Notes: generated by a model from the letters alone, not told the origin. A stretch of 64,000 nt of DNA from Rossellomorea sp. SC111 (GCF_024733565.1 NZ_JANIOC010000017.1:1-64000), one strand, 5' to 3'. Counted from the first letter of the stretch, positions 50,873 to 61,132 are shown. Program-made: numbers and translations.

Positions 50873-52363
50873 ATGACAAAATATACCGAACCGAAATATA
50901 GAACCCTCCACGAAGCAGAAGCAAATGAGGTGGAAATCCTTATAGAAAAAGTGGTAGCATCCATTTGGAAACCCGCTTTCCATATTCACCCGGAGCATGG
51001 TCTCTTAAATGATCCAAATGGCCTCGCCTACTTCAATGGTGCATATCATGTCTTTTACCAGTGGTTTCCGTTCGGAGCATACCACGGGATGAAGCACTGG
51101 GCCCATGTGAAATCCACTAATCTTGTGGATTGGGAACGGCTGCCAACTGCCCTGGTCCCGACGGAGGATTATGAGTCACATGGTGCCTATTCCGGAGCTT
51201 CCATGGAAGTGGACGGGAAGTTGTACCTTTACTATACAGGGAACATAAAATACGGCGCAGAAGAACGATCCGCCAATCAATGTCTTGCCATCATGGAAAA
51301 GGATGGACAAGTCCGGAAATATGATAGAAACCCGATCATTGAGGGTGTTCCTGCTGGATACACCGGTCATGTCCGTGACCCCAAAGTGTTTAAAAAAGGG
51401 AACATGTATTACATGCTGCTCGGGGCACAGCGCGAAGATAAAACCGGAGCGATCATTGTATATGAATCGAAGGATGCCCTAGACTGGTCGTTCAAGGGAG
51501 AGTTGAAATTGGACCTGGATTTACCGGAATCCTGTTATATGCTGGAGTGCCCTGATTATTTTGAAATCAAGGGTCAAGACGTTCTCATTGTCTCCCCTCA
51601 AGGGCTGGAGGCGAAACAGCACGACTATCAAAATCTTTACAATGTGATATACGCACTTGGTAAACTCGACATCGAGAACCTTACATTCGACGTGACCGAT
51701 TATCAGGAATTGGACAAGGGCTTTGATTTTTATGCTCCTCAAACATTCGAAGGAAAAAGCCATGAACGGTTAATGTTCGGCTGGGCCGGTATGGCCGAAG
51801 TTGAATATCCCACCGACAAACAGGATTGGGCCCACTGCCTTACACTTCCCAGGGAGCTTGATATCGTGAACGGTCATCTCGTTCAAAAGCCGGCTACTGA
51901 ATTAAAGCCGCTTCGAAGCAAGTCACATTCAGGAAGCCTGACGTTGGATACAGGCTCAGCCAATCTCTATTCCGGTTTCCGTTCATTTGAGTTGGAAGCT
52001 TCCATCGAATCCCGTGGATCAGACTCTTTCGGGCTGGAACTCTTCTCATCGGAAACAGAGGGACTTGTCTTAGCATTTGATCGTTCGAACCAAACGGTGA
52101 CGTTGAATCGCGAGAATTTCCATGCCTCATTTGATAAGGAAAATGGTCTGGTGCGAAGTGCTGAGCTCAGCATCGGGGACAGCGTTAAAGTACAGGTATT
52201 CGGTGACCGGAGCATCGCCGAAATTTTTATCAATGACGGTGAGGTTGTCTTTACAACTAGGGTCTTCCCCAAGAAGCAATCAACCGGAGTCAACCTGTTC
52301 ACGGATAAAGAACTAACCTGTAACTATACTATCCATCAACTGAAGAGTACGAACTCACTTTAG
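50873..52363 (+). CDS. scrB: Sucrose-6-phosphate hydrolase (GH32)
   Basis: 496 residues. The GH32 catalytic triad is complete: nucleophile Asp in GLLNDPNGL (about residue 46), the RDP in GHVRDPKVF, and the acid Glu in LECPDYF. A C-terminal beta-sandwich domain follows. It cleaves sucrose-6-P to glucose-6-P and fructose. The fructose would need the fructokinase at 62185-63045. The ribosome site is GAAAGGA. Confidence 0.93.
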   Translation: MTKYTEPKYRTLHEAEANEVEILIEKVVASIWKPAFHIHPEHGLLNDPNGLAYFNGAYHVFYQWFPFGAYHGMKHWAHVKSTNLVDWERLPTALVPTEDYESHGAYSGASMEVDGKLYLYYTGNIKYGAEERSANQCLAIMEKDGQVRKYDRNPIIEGVPAGYTGHVRDPKVFKKGNMYYMLLGAQREDKTGAIIVYESKDALDWSFKGELKLDLDLPESCYMLECPDYFEIKGQDVLIVSPQGLEAKQHDYQNLYNVIYALGKLDIENLTFDVTDYQELDKGFDFYAPQTFEGKSHERLMFGWAGMAEVEYPTDKQDWAHCLTLPRELDIVNGHLVQKPATELKPLRSKSHSGSLTLDTGSANLYSGFRSFELEASIESRGSDSFGLELFSSETEGLVLAFDRSNQTVTLNRENFHASFDKENGLVRSAELSIGDSVKVQVFGDRSIAEIFINDGEVVFTTRVFPKKQSTGVNLFTDKELTCNYTIHQLKSTNSL

Positions 52364-52365
52364 AT

Positions 52366-52411
52366 AAAGGTCCGTCCCTCACCGCTTTAAAGCAAAGAGG
52401 GACGGACCTTT
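52366..52411 (+). terminator. Terminator of the sucrose locus
   Basis: A perfect 15-bp stem (52366-52380 with 52397-52411), right after the GH32 stop. It resembles but is not a REP element. Confidence 0.85.
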
Positions 52412-52493
52412 CAATTTGACCCGGAACTTAGTGTCAGGCACTTATATTTCCTCATCCAATAGATAGAAGAAGATCATAAGGCGAACTCCCACA

Positions 52494-53621
52494 TCATTTC
52501 TTCAATAACCGCACAACCTGCTCCACCGTCACCCGGATCTGCTCACTCGTGACCTCTCTCCTCAACGCTTCCTCCAACGACCGGCACTCAGTCTGAATCG
52601 AAAACACCGCATCCAGATACTGATTCACCTCAGCCAAATCCGTATCGATCCGCCCCGCAATCCCGATCACAGTCTTACCGTGTTTCTTCGCAAGTCGCGC
52701 AACCCCAACAGGCACTTTCCCCATCAATGATTGCTGATCGAGACTTCCTTCACCGGTAAAAACAATATCCGCCTGCTTCACTTTTTCTTCTAATCCGGTA
52801 AGCTCCATCACCGTGTCCACCCCAGATTGAAGAACACCGTTTAAAGCAGCGACGATACTTCCACCGAGACCCCCGGCAGCTCCTGATCCTGCTACCTTTT
52901 GAACGTCAACTCCATATCCTTCTTTAAAAAGGGAAGCGAGCCTCACCAAACCGGCATCAAGTTCAAGGATCCCTTCAGATGTGGCCCCCTTCTGCCTACC
53001 AAAAATATGAGCAGCACCTCTCTCTCCATAGAATGGATTCGTGACGTCACTCGCAATCGTAAACGTGCATTCCTCCAGTCCGGCTAACCGCTCACCATCT
53101 GAAAATGAAGCCGTCTTAAGCAATGGATTCCCTTCCACTCCAAGCTCTGCTCCGTCCCCATCATAAAACGTCCATCCCAAAGCCTCCAGCATACCGGTCC
53201 CACCGTCATTCGTGGCACTCCCGCCAAGTGAAATAACGATATTGCGATATCCATTCAGGACGGCGTCCTTAATCTGCTCACCAAGTCCATACGTATTCGC
53301 CTTCATCGGATCCCGCTTCTCAAACGGTACCAGGGGGAGTCCGCTGCTGCGTGCACTCTCAATAAACGCCGTGTCCCCGTTCAGAACAACATATCTGGCA
53401 GTAACAAGATTCATTAACGGATCACGCACCCGGACTTCCTTCTCTTCCCCATCAAGGCAAGTGAGCAGGGCATCCAGGGTCCCCTCTCCACCATCCGCCA
53501 TAGGTGAGTTCTCCACATGAGCGGATGGCCAGGCAGATAGGATCCCCTTCCGAGCCGCTTCCCCCACTTCAAAAGCAGACAATGAATCCTTATAAGAATC
53601 CGATGCTATTAAAACATTCAT
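52494..53621 (-). CDS. Glycerate kinase, GlxK/GarK type
   Basis: 375 residues. MNVLIASDSYKDSLSAFEVGEAARKG at the start, SLGGSATNDGGTGMLEALG, SGAAGGLGGS and FTGEGSLDQQSLMGK are the hallmarks of type I glycerate kinase. It phosphorylates D-glycerate into lower glycolysis. It is last in the PTS/mannosidase/phosphorylase operon, the expected fate of the glycerate part of glycosylglycerates. The ribosome site is TAGGAGCGTG-type and a partial terminator precedes it. Confidence 0.92.
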   Translation of the reverse strand: MNVLIASDSYKDSLSAFEVGEAARKGILSAWPSAHVENSPMADGGEGTLDALLTCLDGEEKEVRVRDPLMNLVTARYVVLNGDTAFIESARSSGLPLVPFEKRDPMKANTYGLGEQIKDAVLNGYRNIVISLGGSATNDGGTGMLEALGWTFYDGDGAELGVEGNPLLKTASFSDGERLAGLEECTFTIASDVTNPFYGERGAAHIFGRQKGATSEGILELDAGLVRLASLFKEGYGVDVQKVAGSGAAGGLGGSIVAALNGVLQSGVDTVMELTGLEEKVKQADIVFTGEGSLDQQSLMGKVPVGVARLAKKHGKTVIGIAGRIDTDLAEVNQYLDAVFSIQTECRSLEEALRREVTSEQIRVTVEQVVRLLKK

Positions 53622-53641
53622 CTCCTACACGCTCCTATAAA

Positions 53642-53677
53642 AAGATGCCAGAAGCCTAACTCAGCGACTGGCACCTT
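53642..53677 (-). terminator. Hairpin between phosphorylase and glycerate kinase genes
   Basis: AAGGTGCCAG and CTGGCATCTT (10 bp including one G-U pair) followed by TTTTATAGG. It is probably a partial terminator. Confidence 0.6.
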
Positions 53678-53685
53678 ATATTCAT

Positions 53686-55377
53686 CTATTGTTTCACCCA
53701 CATGAATTCATATGGACGCAATTCCACTTTTCCACTTACTTCTTTCCCGCTTACCAGATCCGTTCCTGCGCGAGGAACATTCACTTCAACAGACTTCACA
53801 TCCAGATTGACCATAAACAGGATGCTTTCTCCCGTTTCCTCATTGAAACGCTTCAATCTGAATACATTCTCACCGAGTTCCAGCACTTCCTGTCCTGCAT
53901 AAGGAGAGAAAGCAGATTCCTTTTGACGGATCGAAATCATGTCCTGTAAACCTTCGAAGATCCCTTTACGACGGGAATCCGACTCTAATTCCTCAAGGAT
54001 GCTTCCAAGCTCCAGCTTCTCACGATTGATCCGGCGGTTGATGCCAGATGCTTCAACACCGGCTTCATCATTATGAGAACCGAGTAAGGAATGATAGTAA
54101 ACAGCCGGAACTCCCACAAACGATAACAGGATGGAATGCGCAGCAAGCATCTTCTTCACTTCAAGCTCTTCTGTCGTATCCTCGCCTTGATTGACCAGTG
54201 CTGCTGAATAGTTGATGTTCAATTCATAGACAGACTGGCTGCCATCACTATTGGCTTTATACGAAACACGACCGCCGTTTTCTTTCACTTTATTCACAAG
54301 CAGCTGTTTGTCATCCTCGGTCAGGATCCCTTCCGTCGGACGCATCCCGATTCCGTCATGACTCGCAAGGAAATTGAAATAAGTCGCAGTATCCGAAACG
54401 GTATCGATCGTTTTCGCCCATTCCGTCAGCTTCGCACCATTATGAGTCGTCAGTGAAAACAGAACCAAAGGAGGCAGGGAGAATTGATAAACCATATTGG
54501 CTTCATCCGTCCCATCACCGAAATAGCTGATGTTTTCTTTGTGCGGTACATTCGTTTCCGTAATGATCTGGGTATTCGGCTTGAAGAAGTCCATGACCTC
54601 TCTCCACAGCTTGATGATTTCATGTGCCTGTGGCAGATGAATGGACGTGGTGCCTGATTCCTTCCAAATGAACCCGATGGCATCCAGGCGAATGCTGGTC
54701 CCACCTTTACTTGCATACTCCAGCAAAATATCCGTTGTTTCCTCTAACACCGGGTAGTGGCGGAAATTCAAGTCCACCTGATCTTCACTGAAGGTCGTCC
54801 AAGCCGTTTTCACGCCGTCGCGTCCTTCGTATTCATGATATAAAGGCGAGGTGCGGGGACGAACCACAGCACTCGTATCAAAAGAAGGATCTCTCGGAAC
54901 AAAGTATTCCTGATATCTTGCGTCGCCATTCAGATACCCTTGGAACCACTCACTCGATTTCGAAATATGATTGGCAACAAAATCAAACATTAAGCGATAA
55001 TCCCGGGACAACTCTTCAATGTTCGACCAATCACCAAGCTTCTGATCCAATTGACGATAGTCCACGACGGAGAATCCATCATCGGACGTATAGGGAAACA
55101 TCGGCAGCAAGTGAACATCTGTAATCGTACCCTTCACCTTTTCATGTAAGAAGGTGCGAAGAGAAGCAAGCGTGGGCTTGCCCTCTTCGTAAATGCTGTC
55201 ACCATATGTGATGAGATACACGTTTTCTTCTGACACAGGGGCTGCACTTTCCCAAGAGTGACGACTCCATTTATCCATTAGCTCTGTAAAAGAAGTCAGG
55301 AACTCCTCTTTGAAATCATCCCCGTAAATCGTTCGCAATCTCTTTTCTACATGTTGTATTAATTCTTGCTTTGTCAT
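53686..55377 (-). CDS. GH13_18 sugar phosphorylase, candidate glucosylglycerate phosphorylase
   Basis: 563 residues of the sucrose-phosphorylase subfamily: nucleophile Asp in GTSIRLDAIGF, acid Glu in QIITETNVPH and the third Asp in LASHDGIGMRPTEG. No signal peptide. Known subfamily members act on sucrose, glucosylglycerol, sucrose-6-P or glucosylglycerate. Neighbourhood (MngB-like GH38 and glycerate kinase) favours glucosylglycerate, releasing glucose-1-P and glycerate, but a PTS-imported substrate would be phosphorylated, so a 6-phosphate specificity is also possible. It lies 12 bases after the mannosidase gene. Confidence 0.85.
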   Translation of the reverse strand: MTKQELIQHVEKRLRTIYGDDFKEEFLTSFTELMDKWSRHSWESAAPVSEENVYLITYGDSIYEEGKPTLASLRTFLHEKVKGTITDVHLLPMFPYTSDDGFSVVDYRQLDQKLGDWSNIEELSRDYRLMFDFVANHISKSSEWFQGYLNGDARYQEYFVPRDPSFDTSAVVRPRTSPLYHEYEGRDGVKTAWTTFSEDQVDLNFRHYPVLEETTDILLEYASKGGTSIRLDAIGFIWKESGTTSIHLPQAHEIIKLWREVMDFFKPNTQIITETNVPHKENISYFGDGTDEANMVYQFSLPPLVLFSLTTHNGAKLTEWAKTIDTVSDTATYFNFLASHDGIGMRPTEGILTEDDKQLLVNKVKENGGRVSYKANSDGSQSVYELNINYSAALVNQGEDTTEELEVKKMLAAHSILLSFVGVPAVYYHSLLGSHNDEAGVEASGINRRINREKLELGSILEELESDSRRKGIFEGLQDMISIRQKESAFSPYAGQEVLELGENVFRLKRFNEETGESILFMVNLDVKSVEVNVPRAGTDLVSGKEVSGKVELRPYEFMWVKQ

Positions 55378-55389
55378 CTTTTCACCTTC

Positions 55390-58029
55390 TTAAGAAAATT
55401 TTAATGTGAGGTGGCTCTTCGGATGGACTTCCATCTCCGTACCCGCTTCAGCCTGGTATTCTTCTGCAAGGTTTGTCGTAACAACCTGACTGAATGCATG
55501 ATTCAGCGTCACAGGTTGAACGGTTTCCGTCGGATTGAACAAACGAACAACGATCGACTTGTCATCATAGGCACGCTTGCAGCTGCTCATCACAACAGAT
55601 GGGTTGTCCATTTCCAATAATGAAACGTTCTCCGCCATCTCCCTAACCGGATAAGGAATCTCAAAACGCTCCAACCTCTCTTCAAACGTATTCAAGCTTT
55701 GTTTCTGGTAAGATGCATGTCGATCAACATATTGATCCGTCAGCCCGAACATCTCCACAGGCTCTGCATCCCCGACATAAACGGCGTATTCAAACACCAT
55801 CTTCTGCTTCATCTGCGCGTCAGGGGTGTAAACGACTTTATTATTGATGCCCGATGCTCTTCCCGGACGCCACATAAGATCATCTTTCCCTAACAATCCA
55901 ACGCTTCTAAAGAGTGTAAGAGCAAGTTCTCCTGACTCTTCAAGCACTTCATACTCCTTGATCCCTCTTGTTACAGTCGTAAATGTATGAGATTCAGCCG
56001 ACACTCCAGCAAAATTTTCAAGACTATAGATCGGTACCGGCGCTTCGGCAAATCCATTCTCTTTCCAATCCTCCATATACGGATTGTTCACGCTCCGTTC
56101 AATCAGCCCGAATCCTTGATCGGCAAAAGTAGTTTGAGGCTGCTTCACTCCAGTATTCAATCGAACGCGCACACGATGATCTTCAACCGTATTCTCGATC
56201 GTATGCTGAACCCGAACGAAACTCTCATTCTTCCGAAGCTCAAGAGTCGTGATGATCACCAGTGGTTCGCTATCGATTTCCGCCTGACGGCCCTCGAGAT
56301 TCCCTGGCACAAGAGCCTCATGCTTCACCATGAGTTTCTGTGAAAGCTCACCTGTTTCGACAGAAAGCAGTTCACCCTGCTCCATCCATAGGGGCTGATC
56401 CCTTTCTAATGGAGAGAAATCATAGGAATCTCCTGCATCACCGACATTTTCAAATCGAAGCAGATTAGATATCTCGGTGCCATTGTCTTTCTCCGTCAGG
56501 GTCAAATTCCCTTCCACGAATTCCACTTTTACGTGTTCATTTTCAATGGCCTGACTACCGTTTTCTTCAAGCTCTTTCATTCCTTCGCTGATTTCTTCCA
56601 CGATATACGTCCCGTACCCTAACCCGGCAACATCTTTCAAATCTGCCATCACGACGGTACGATAATAACCTGGAACCTCTACCTGCTTCTCGCCTTCCGC
56701 TGTGACCACGATCTTCTTACCGCCGCTAATATATTCCTGGTCAATGGCTTCCATATCAACAAGCTCTCCATTAAGGCCCTTCACGTTGAATTGATCAGAC
56801 TTCGTAAACAGTACGGCTTCCACCGTTCCGGAAAATACAGACGCATTCGTATTAAAGAAGACAAAAATGGAGTCATGACCGAGTTTCCCACTGATCGCTT
56901 CTGTCATTTGTTTCTTCAAGATATTCAGAAGTCCGTCTGCGATCCGGTTCACCTTTTCCAGCCTATGGATGATATCACGATTGGTATCATCGGAGTTACA
57001 TCCGCCGATGCTGTCGTGGGCATGGACATCGAAGAGTTCCTTCCACATCCCGTCCAGCCAGGCTTGTGGATACCGAAGACCAAGAGACTGACCGATGACG
57101 GCCAACGGTTCCAGTACATTTAAAATCTTATGTTCGACTTCATAATTTGCTTTCTTTATATCATACCGCTGTGAACGAATCGTGTTATGAATGCGTGACT
57201 TCTGCGTAGCCGTCAGTTCACCTTCGATCACATTTGTAAAATTGTCTCCATTCTCCCACGCATCTTTCATGAAGGTTTCATAGTCGGAAAGGACAAACTC
57301 ATAATCTTCAGAGCTCTCATTCAGCTTCTTGATGGTTTCAGGGAAATGCTCACGCACCAGCACCTGATCCCCGCCTGCCGGAAGTAAGAGATGATCACTA
57401 TTCTGATTCATATCGGCCAGTTTCCCAAGAATCGGAAACAGTCGTTCTTCCTTATACTCCTCTGAAGCCTCAAGGAATTTACCCGGTCCATAACCGAAAT
57501 AAATATTGTTGGCATTCACCGTTTCACCATCAGGGGACTTCCATGTGAAGTTCAAATCACCCTTTAACTGATCCGTATAAATCCCACGCTGAAGGACGCT
57601 GTTATCAATCCCGAAGCCTTTAAAAATCGAAGGCAGATACTGATTCTGGCCGAAAATATCCGGCAGATACCCACAATTCATGCTGTGACCGAAGCCCTTC
57701 GATATTTTCGTTCCGTATAGCAGGTTACGGATGATGGATTCTTTATTCACAAGCAGGGAATCCGTCTGCGTATACCAAGGCCCGATAAACAGCTTCTTCT
57801 CTTCCACCTGCTGCTTCAACCGGTCCCTGTTTTCAGGGCGGACCTTCAAATACTCTTCCACGATGCTTGCCTGGGCATCAAATACATAGCCCGTATAGTC
57901 TTCATCTGTTTCCAGGACATCTAAGAGATGATCCAGGTTTTCTGCAAGTAACACATTCGAATCTTCTATTGTAAAATACCATTCACGATCCCAGTGGGAA
58001 TGAGGTACGACATAAACACGCTTTTTCAT
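55390..58029 (-). CDS. mngB: Mannosylglycerate hydrolase-like GH38 alpha-mannosidase
   Basis: 879 residues from ATG 58029 (GGAGGGAACATCC upstream; frame open 14 codons further). The start VYVVPHSHWDREWYFTIEDS, FDAQASIVEEYL, IGPWYTQTDSLLVNKESIIRNLLYG and GYLPDIFGQNQYLPSIF strongly resemble E. coli MngB, which splits 6-phospho-mannosylglycerate to mannose-6-P and glycerate. It follows the MngA-like PTS gene in the same operon. Gene symbol by similarity and context, not proven. Confidence 0.82.
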   Translation of the reverse strand: MKKRVYVVPHSHWDREWYFTIEDSNVLLAENLDHLLDVLETDEDYTGYVFDAQASIVEEYLKVRPENRDRLKQQVEEKKLFIGPWYTQTDSLLVNKESIIRNLLYGTKISKGFGHSMNCGYLPDIFGQNQYLPSIFKGFGIDNSVLQRGIYTDQLKGDLNFTWKSPDGETVNANNIYFGYGPGKFLEASEEYKEERLFPILGKLADMNQNSDHLLLPAGGDQVLVREHFPETIKKLNESSEDYEFVLSDYETFMKDAWENGDNFTNVIEGELTATQKSRIHNTIRSQRYDIKKANYEVEHKILNVLEPLAVIGQSLGLRYPQAWLDGMWKELFDVHAHDSIGGCNSDDTNRDIIHRLEKVNRIADGLLNILKKQMTEAISGKLGHDSIFVFFNTNASVFSGTVEAVLFTKSDQFNVKGLNGELVDMEAIDQEYISGGKKIVVTAEGEKQVEVPGYYRTVVMADLKDVAGLGYGTYIVEEISEGMKELEENGSQAIENEHVKVEFVEGNLTLTEKDNGTEISNLLRFENVGDAGDSYDFSPLERDQPLWMEQGELLSVETGELSQKLMVKHEALVPGNLEGRQAEIDSEPLVIITTLELRKNESFVRVQHTIENTVEDHRVRVRLNTGVKQPQTTFADQGFGLIERSVNNPYMEDWKENGFAEAPVPIYSLENFAGVSAESHTFTTVTRGIKEYEVLEESGELALTLFRSVGLLGKDDLMWRPGRASGINNKVVYTPDAQMKQKMVFEYAVYVGDAEPVEMFGLTDQYVDRHASYQKQSLNTFEERLERFEIPYPVREMAENVSLLEMDNPSVVMSSCKRAYDDKSIVVRLFNPTETVQPVTLNHAFSQVVTTNLAEEYQAEAGTEMEVHPKSHLTLKFS

Positions 58030-58095
58030 GGATGTTCCCTCCAAATAATAGGTAAAGGGTTCCGGGTCCATAAAGACCCAGCCCCCTTTTTGTGA

Positions 58096-60048
58096 TTATT
58101 TTTCGTTCTTTTTCAAGATAGCAAAGCGGATGAAAATGTTTGCGAAAGCGATGAACAATACCCCGACAGCAAGTCCAATGAGATATGCCCAAATGTTTTC
58201 AACAAGCGGCCATCCCCAAACAGCCGGTAGTGGATACCACTGAACGGCTCCAAGTACGACTGCCGTTACAGATCCCAGAATCGCTCCGATGATGTTGATC
58301 GGTATCGTGATCAGCGGGTTCCGAAGCATGAATGGAATCGCTCCCTCACTGATGGCGATAAATCCAAGAAGCAATGACGTATTCCCTGCCACACGCAGGT
58401 TCGCATCGAATACACGGCGACCAACGACATACTTATCGATAACCGTTGCAAGACCCAATCCGATCGGCGGGATGACAATCGCCAGTACACGGGCAGTCAA
58501 CGGATAGATTTGATCCGCTGCAAGTCCGATGGCAATGGCACCGGCTGCTTTATTGATCGGTCCACCCAAGTCAAAGGCTGTAGCTGCAGCGATGATACTT
58601 GCGAGTACAACATTCCCTGCACCTTGAGCCGCTGTGATCCAATCACTAAGAAGGGCATTCAGTCCTCCGAATACAGGATCCACAATATAAAAATTCAAGA
58701 AGAAAATCGTTAATACGGAAATCGCTGGTATGATGAGCATCGGCTTCATCGCGATCAGATTTTTATTCAGCTTGATTTTTTCATTTAAGAATTTAGATAC
58801 ATAACCAGCTGTCAGTCCAAGAATCAACGCTCCCAGGAAGCCTGAAGGAATCCCACCTTCAATTCCCCAGAACGTATAGTGAAGACCGGCGGCGAATACC
58901 CCTCCGATAAAACCAGACACGAGTCCGACACGATCGGCAATGGCGTATGCGACGAATGCACCGAAGATCGGGTACATGAATTTAAAGATCATTCCACCGA
59001 ACTTATCGAGATGATGAAGAATGACTAATAGTTCATTTGAATCCGTTGCATATTTAATATCATTGATGGTATCCACGAGCCCTAGCGGCATGGCGGCAAG
59101 CTTTGCAATCCCCATCATAAGACCTGCTGCCACAAGGACAGGGATCATATACGAAATACCTGTCATGACGGCCTGGGTGATCTCAGACATCAGACCCTGC
59201 TTACTTCCACTCGTTGAAACCTCGTCTTCACTGCTGTCTCCCGTTACGGTTCCATCGGGATTCGTCAATGCCCGGTTGATGATATCCTTGGCATGCTTCA
59301 AAGGTTCGGCTACACGTGTCTGCACATAAGGCTTACCTGCAAAACGCTCTTTATTCTTAGGCGCAATGTCAGTCGCAAATACAACAGCATCCGCTTCTTT
59401 CAAGATCGCCCCGCGGTGCTCGTCTTCAATTCCATTTGCACCCTGTTTCTCCGTAAGAACGCGGACACCCATCTCACGTCCTGCCTTCTCCAAAGCTTCA
59501 GCAGACATATACGTGTGAGCGATACCTGCAGCACAGGCCGTGATCGCCAGTACTGTTTTTGTATACGCTTGCGGGATCTCGATAACATCTTCTTTTTGAT
59601 CCAATAACGTTAAGAACTCTGAAGGAGAAGAAGCGTTCATCAAGTTATCGATATAGCCCTTGTCCATCAGTCTTGTACTTAGTTCAGACAGGACGCTTAA
59701 ATGAGTCGATCCAGCCTCCGAATCCGGAATGGCAAGCAAGAACACGAGCTGCACTTTGTTCGAGGGATCAATGCTTTCCCACGTATCAAGGCTGTTACGG
59801 AGTCTCGCAACAGCAAACTTCGCTTTCTTTACGGCTTTACTCTTCCCATGGGGGATGGCAAGTCCAGCCTCAAGCCCAGTAGGAGAAATTTCTTCCCTTT
59901 CAAGAACTGACTGTAAAAACGCTTCTTTAGACGTTAAAACGTCTTGTTGAAACAACGCTTCAACCATTGTTTCAAGAACTTCTTGTTTCGTGTTTGATTC
60001 AATATCAAATATGACCAATTGTTCATCTGTCATTTGTCTTAATTCCAA
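58096..60048 (-). CDS. mngA: PTS EIIABC, mannosylglycerate/fructose type
   Basis: 650 residues from TTG 60048 (AGAGGTGAACC). EIIA (about 1-145, active His in GLAIPHGKSKA), EIIB (about 165-265, phosphocysteine in ITACAAGIAHTYMSAEAL) and EIIC (about 290-645, ten helices) follow in order ABC. This is the MngA/FruA fold of the fructose superfamily; length and domain order agree with E. coli MngA. Since MngB-like and glycerate kinase genes follow, the substrate is probably mannosylglycerate. The divergent RpiR-type gene and operator-like repeats lie upstream. Confidence 0.85.
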   Translation of the reverse strand: MELRQMTDEQLVIFDIESNTKQEVLETMVEALFQQDVLTSKEAFLQSVLEREEISPTGLEAGLAIPHGKSKAVKKAKFAVARLRNSLDTWESIDPSNKVQLVFLLAIPDSEAGSTHLSVLSELSTRLMDKGYIDNLMNASSPSEFLTLLDQKEDVIEIPQAYTKTVLAITACAAGIAHTYMSAEALEKAGREMGVRVLTEKQGANGIEDEHRGAILKEADAVVFATDIAPKNKERFAGKPYVQTRVAEPLKHAKDIINRALTNPDGTVTGDSSEDEVSTSGSKQGLMSEITQAVMTGISYMIPVLVAAGLMMGIAKLAAMPLGLVDTINDIKYATDSNELLVILHHLDKFGGMIFKFMYPIFGAFVAYAIADRVGLVSGFIGGVFAAGLHYTFWGIEGGIPSGFLGALILGLTAGYVSKFLNEKIKLNKNLIAMKPMLIIPAISVLTIFFLNFYIVDPVFGGLNALLSDWITAAQGAGNVVLASIIAAATAFDLGGPINKAAGAIAIGLAADQIYPLTARVLAIVIPPIGLGLATVIDKYVVGRRVFDANLRVAGNTSLLLGFIAISEGAIPFMLRNPLITIPINIIGAILGSVTAVVLGAVQWYPLPAVWGWPLVENIWAYLIGLAVGVLFIAFANIFIRFAILKKNEK

Positions 60049-60126
60049 TGAGGTTCACCTCTCAAGTAATAATGTACGTTTATGAAATCCCTTACAATGT
60101 AGTTATATCACAGAAGGAATCGGGAC

Positions 60127-60153
60127 TTTTGTACATAGAGCGTACAATTGTAC
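60127..60153. promoter_or_regulatory. Operator-like repeats between the PTS operon and RpiR-type gene
   Basis: TTTTGTACA (60127-60135) and a perfect palindrome GTACAATTGTAC (60142-60153), about 80-105 bases before the PTS start. They are likely binding sites of the divergent RpiR-type regulator. Confidence 0.55.
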
Positions 60154-60253
60154 AGAATGAAAACCTTTTCTTTAAAAGGAGTATGCCAAGTAGCATAAGA
60201 ATCAATGATATAATGAATGATACATAATGAAACGGTTTACAAAGGAGTATGGT

Positions 60254-60997
60254 ATGGGGAAAGTATTGGATCGGTTTTCTTCTTCTATCGGGGAATTAAC
60301 ATACGCAGAAAAACACGTCCTTTATTATGTAGAGGAACATTTGGAGACGGCTAAGAATCAGTCTTTGACCGCGATGGCGGAAAGTAACAACGTAAGCACC
60401 ACCACGATCATCCGTATGTGTCATAAGCTCGGACTCGGCGGCTTCTCTGAATTTAAGTTTAACCTAAAGAGCATGGATGAAAACGTGGGACCATCTGAAA
60501 ATATGCTGGACCGCTACCGCCAGGATACGAATCGGACTCTGGAGTCTTTACGAGTCGAAGAGTTAGAAAAAATCAGCCAACAGCTTTTACAAGCGAATCG
60601 GGTGATGATCGTCGCCGTGGGATTGACGAAGATGGCGGGGGAATACTTCAGCAAACTGTTTATGCAGGTAAACAAGCCAACGTCTTACGTGTATGAATCA
60701 CATATCATCGACCTGCTTCCGAATATGGTTCAGCAGGACGATCTCATTGTTTTCATTTCATCCAGCGGAGAGACGAAGACCATTGTCGGGGCAGCCGAGA
60801 AGATCCGTTATAAGAATGCGGATTCCCTGGCGATCACCAATTCAGCAGATAGTACACTGGCCAAGATCACCCGGAATGCGATCAGTGCCGATGTACAAAA
60901 AGTACAGTTTGCCGGGTATGATTTGACGCCTCGGTCTACGATGGTGATTTTGATTGATTTGATCTTTGAATTTTATTTGAAGAAAGTGATGAAATGA
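60254..60997 (+). CDS. MurR/RpiR-family regulator of the glycosylglycerate operon
   Basis: 247 residues from ATG 60254, chosen for AAAGGAG 7 bases upstream over the frame's first Met at 60227. The HTH (SLTAMAESNNVSTTTIIRMCHKLGLGGFSEFKF) and SIS domain (IVFISSSGETKTIVGAAEKIRYKNADSLAIT) are clear. It is divergent from the PTS operon. The sugar phosphate it senses could be mannose-6-P or a phosphorylated glycerate glycoside. Confidence 0.87.
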   Translation: MGKVLDRFSSSIGELTYAEKHVLYYVEEHLETAKNQSLTAMAESNNVSTTTIIRMCHKLGLGGFSEFKFNLKSMDENVGPSENMLDRYRQDTNRTLESLRVEELEKISQQLLQANRVMIVAVGLTKMAGEYFSKLFMQVNKPTSYVYESHIIDLLPNMVQQDDLIVFISSSGETKTIVGAAEKIRYKNADSLAITNSADSTLAKITRNAISADVQKVQFAGYDLTPRSTMVILIDLIFEFYLKKVMK

Positions 60998-60999
60998 TC

Positions 61000-61073
61000 A
61001 CTAAACGAGTGTTTAGTCAGCTCCTGCCCATGCCCTTGGGGTTTCCCTGCAGGTAATCAAACGTTTGTTTAAA
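61000..61073. repeat. Two TetR-type palindromes without an adjacent regulator
   Basis: ACTAAAC-GAGT-GTTTAGT (61000-61017) is perfectly symmetric over seven bases, and ATCAAACGTTTGTTTAAA (61056-61073) is a similar element. The latter matches 31697-31714 in 17 of 18 bases. They lie in a 135-base gap between convergent genes, where an operator has no obvious target. Confidence 0.5.
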
Positions 61074-61081
61074 CGAAAAAA

Positions 61082-61124
61082 AAGCACGAAGCTCCATTCC
61101 TAATTGGGAGCTTCGTGCTTTTTT
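61082..61124. terminator. Bidirectional terminator
   Basis: AAGCACGAAGCTCC (61082-61095) and GGAGCTTCGTGCTT (61107-61120), 14-bp stem with A and T runs on its sides. It separates the convergent RpiR-type gene and manA. Confidence 0.92.
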
Positions 61125-61132
61125 ATCATTAT

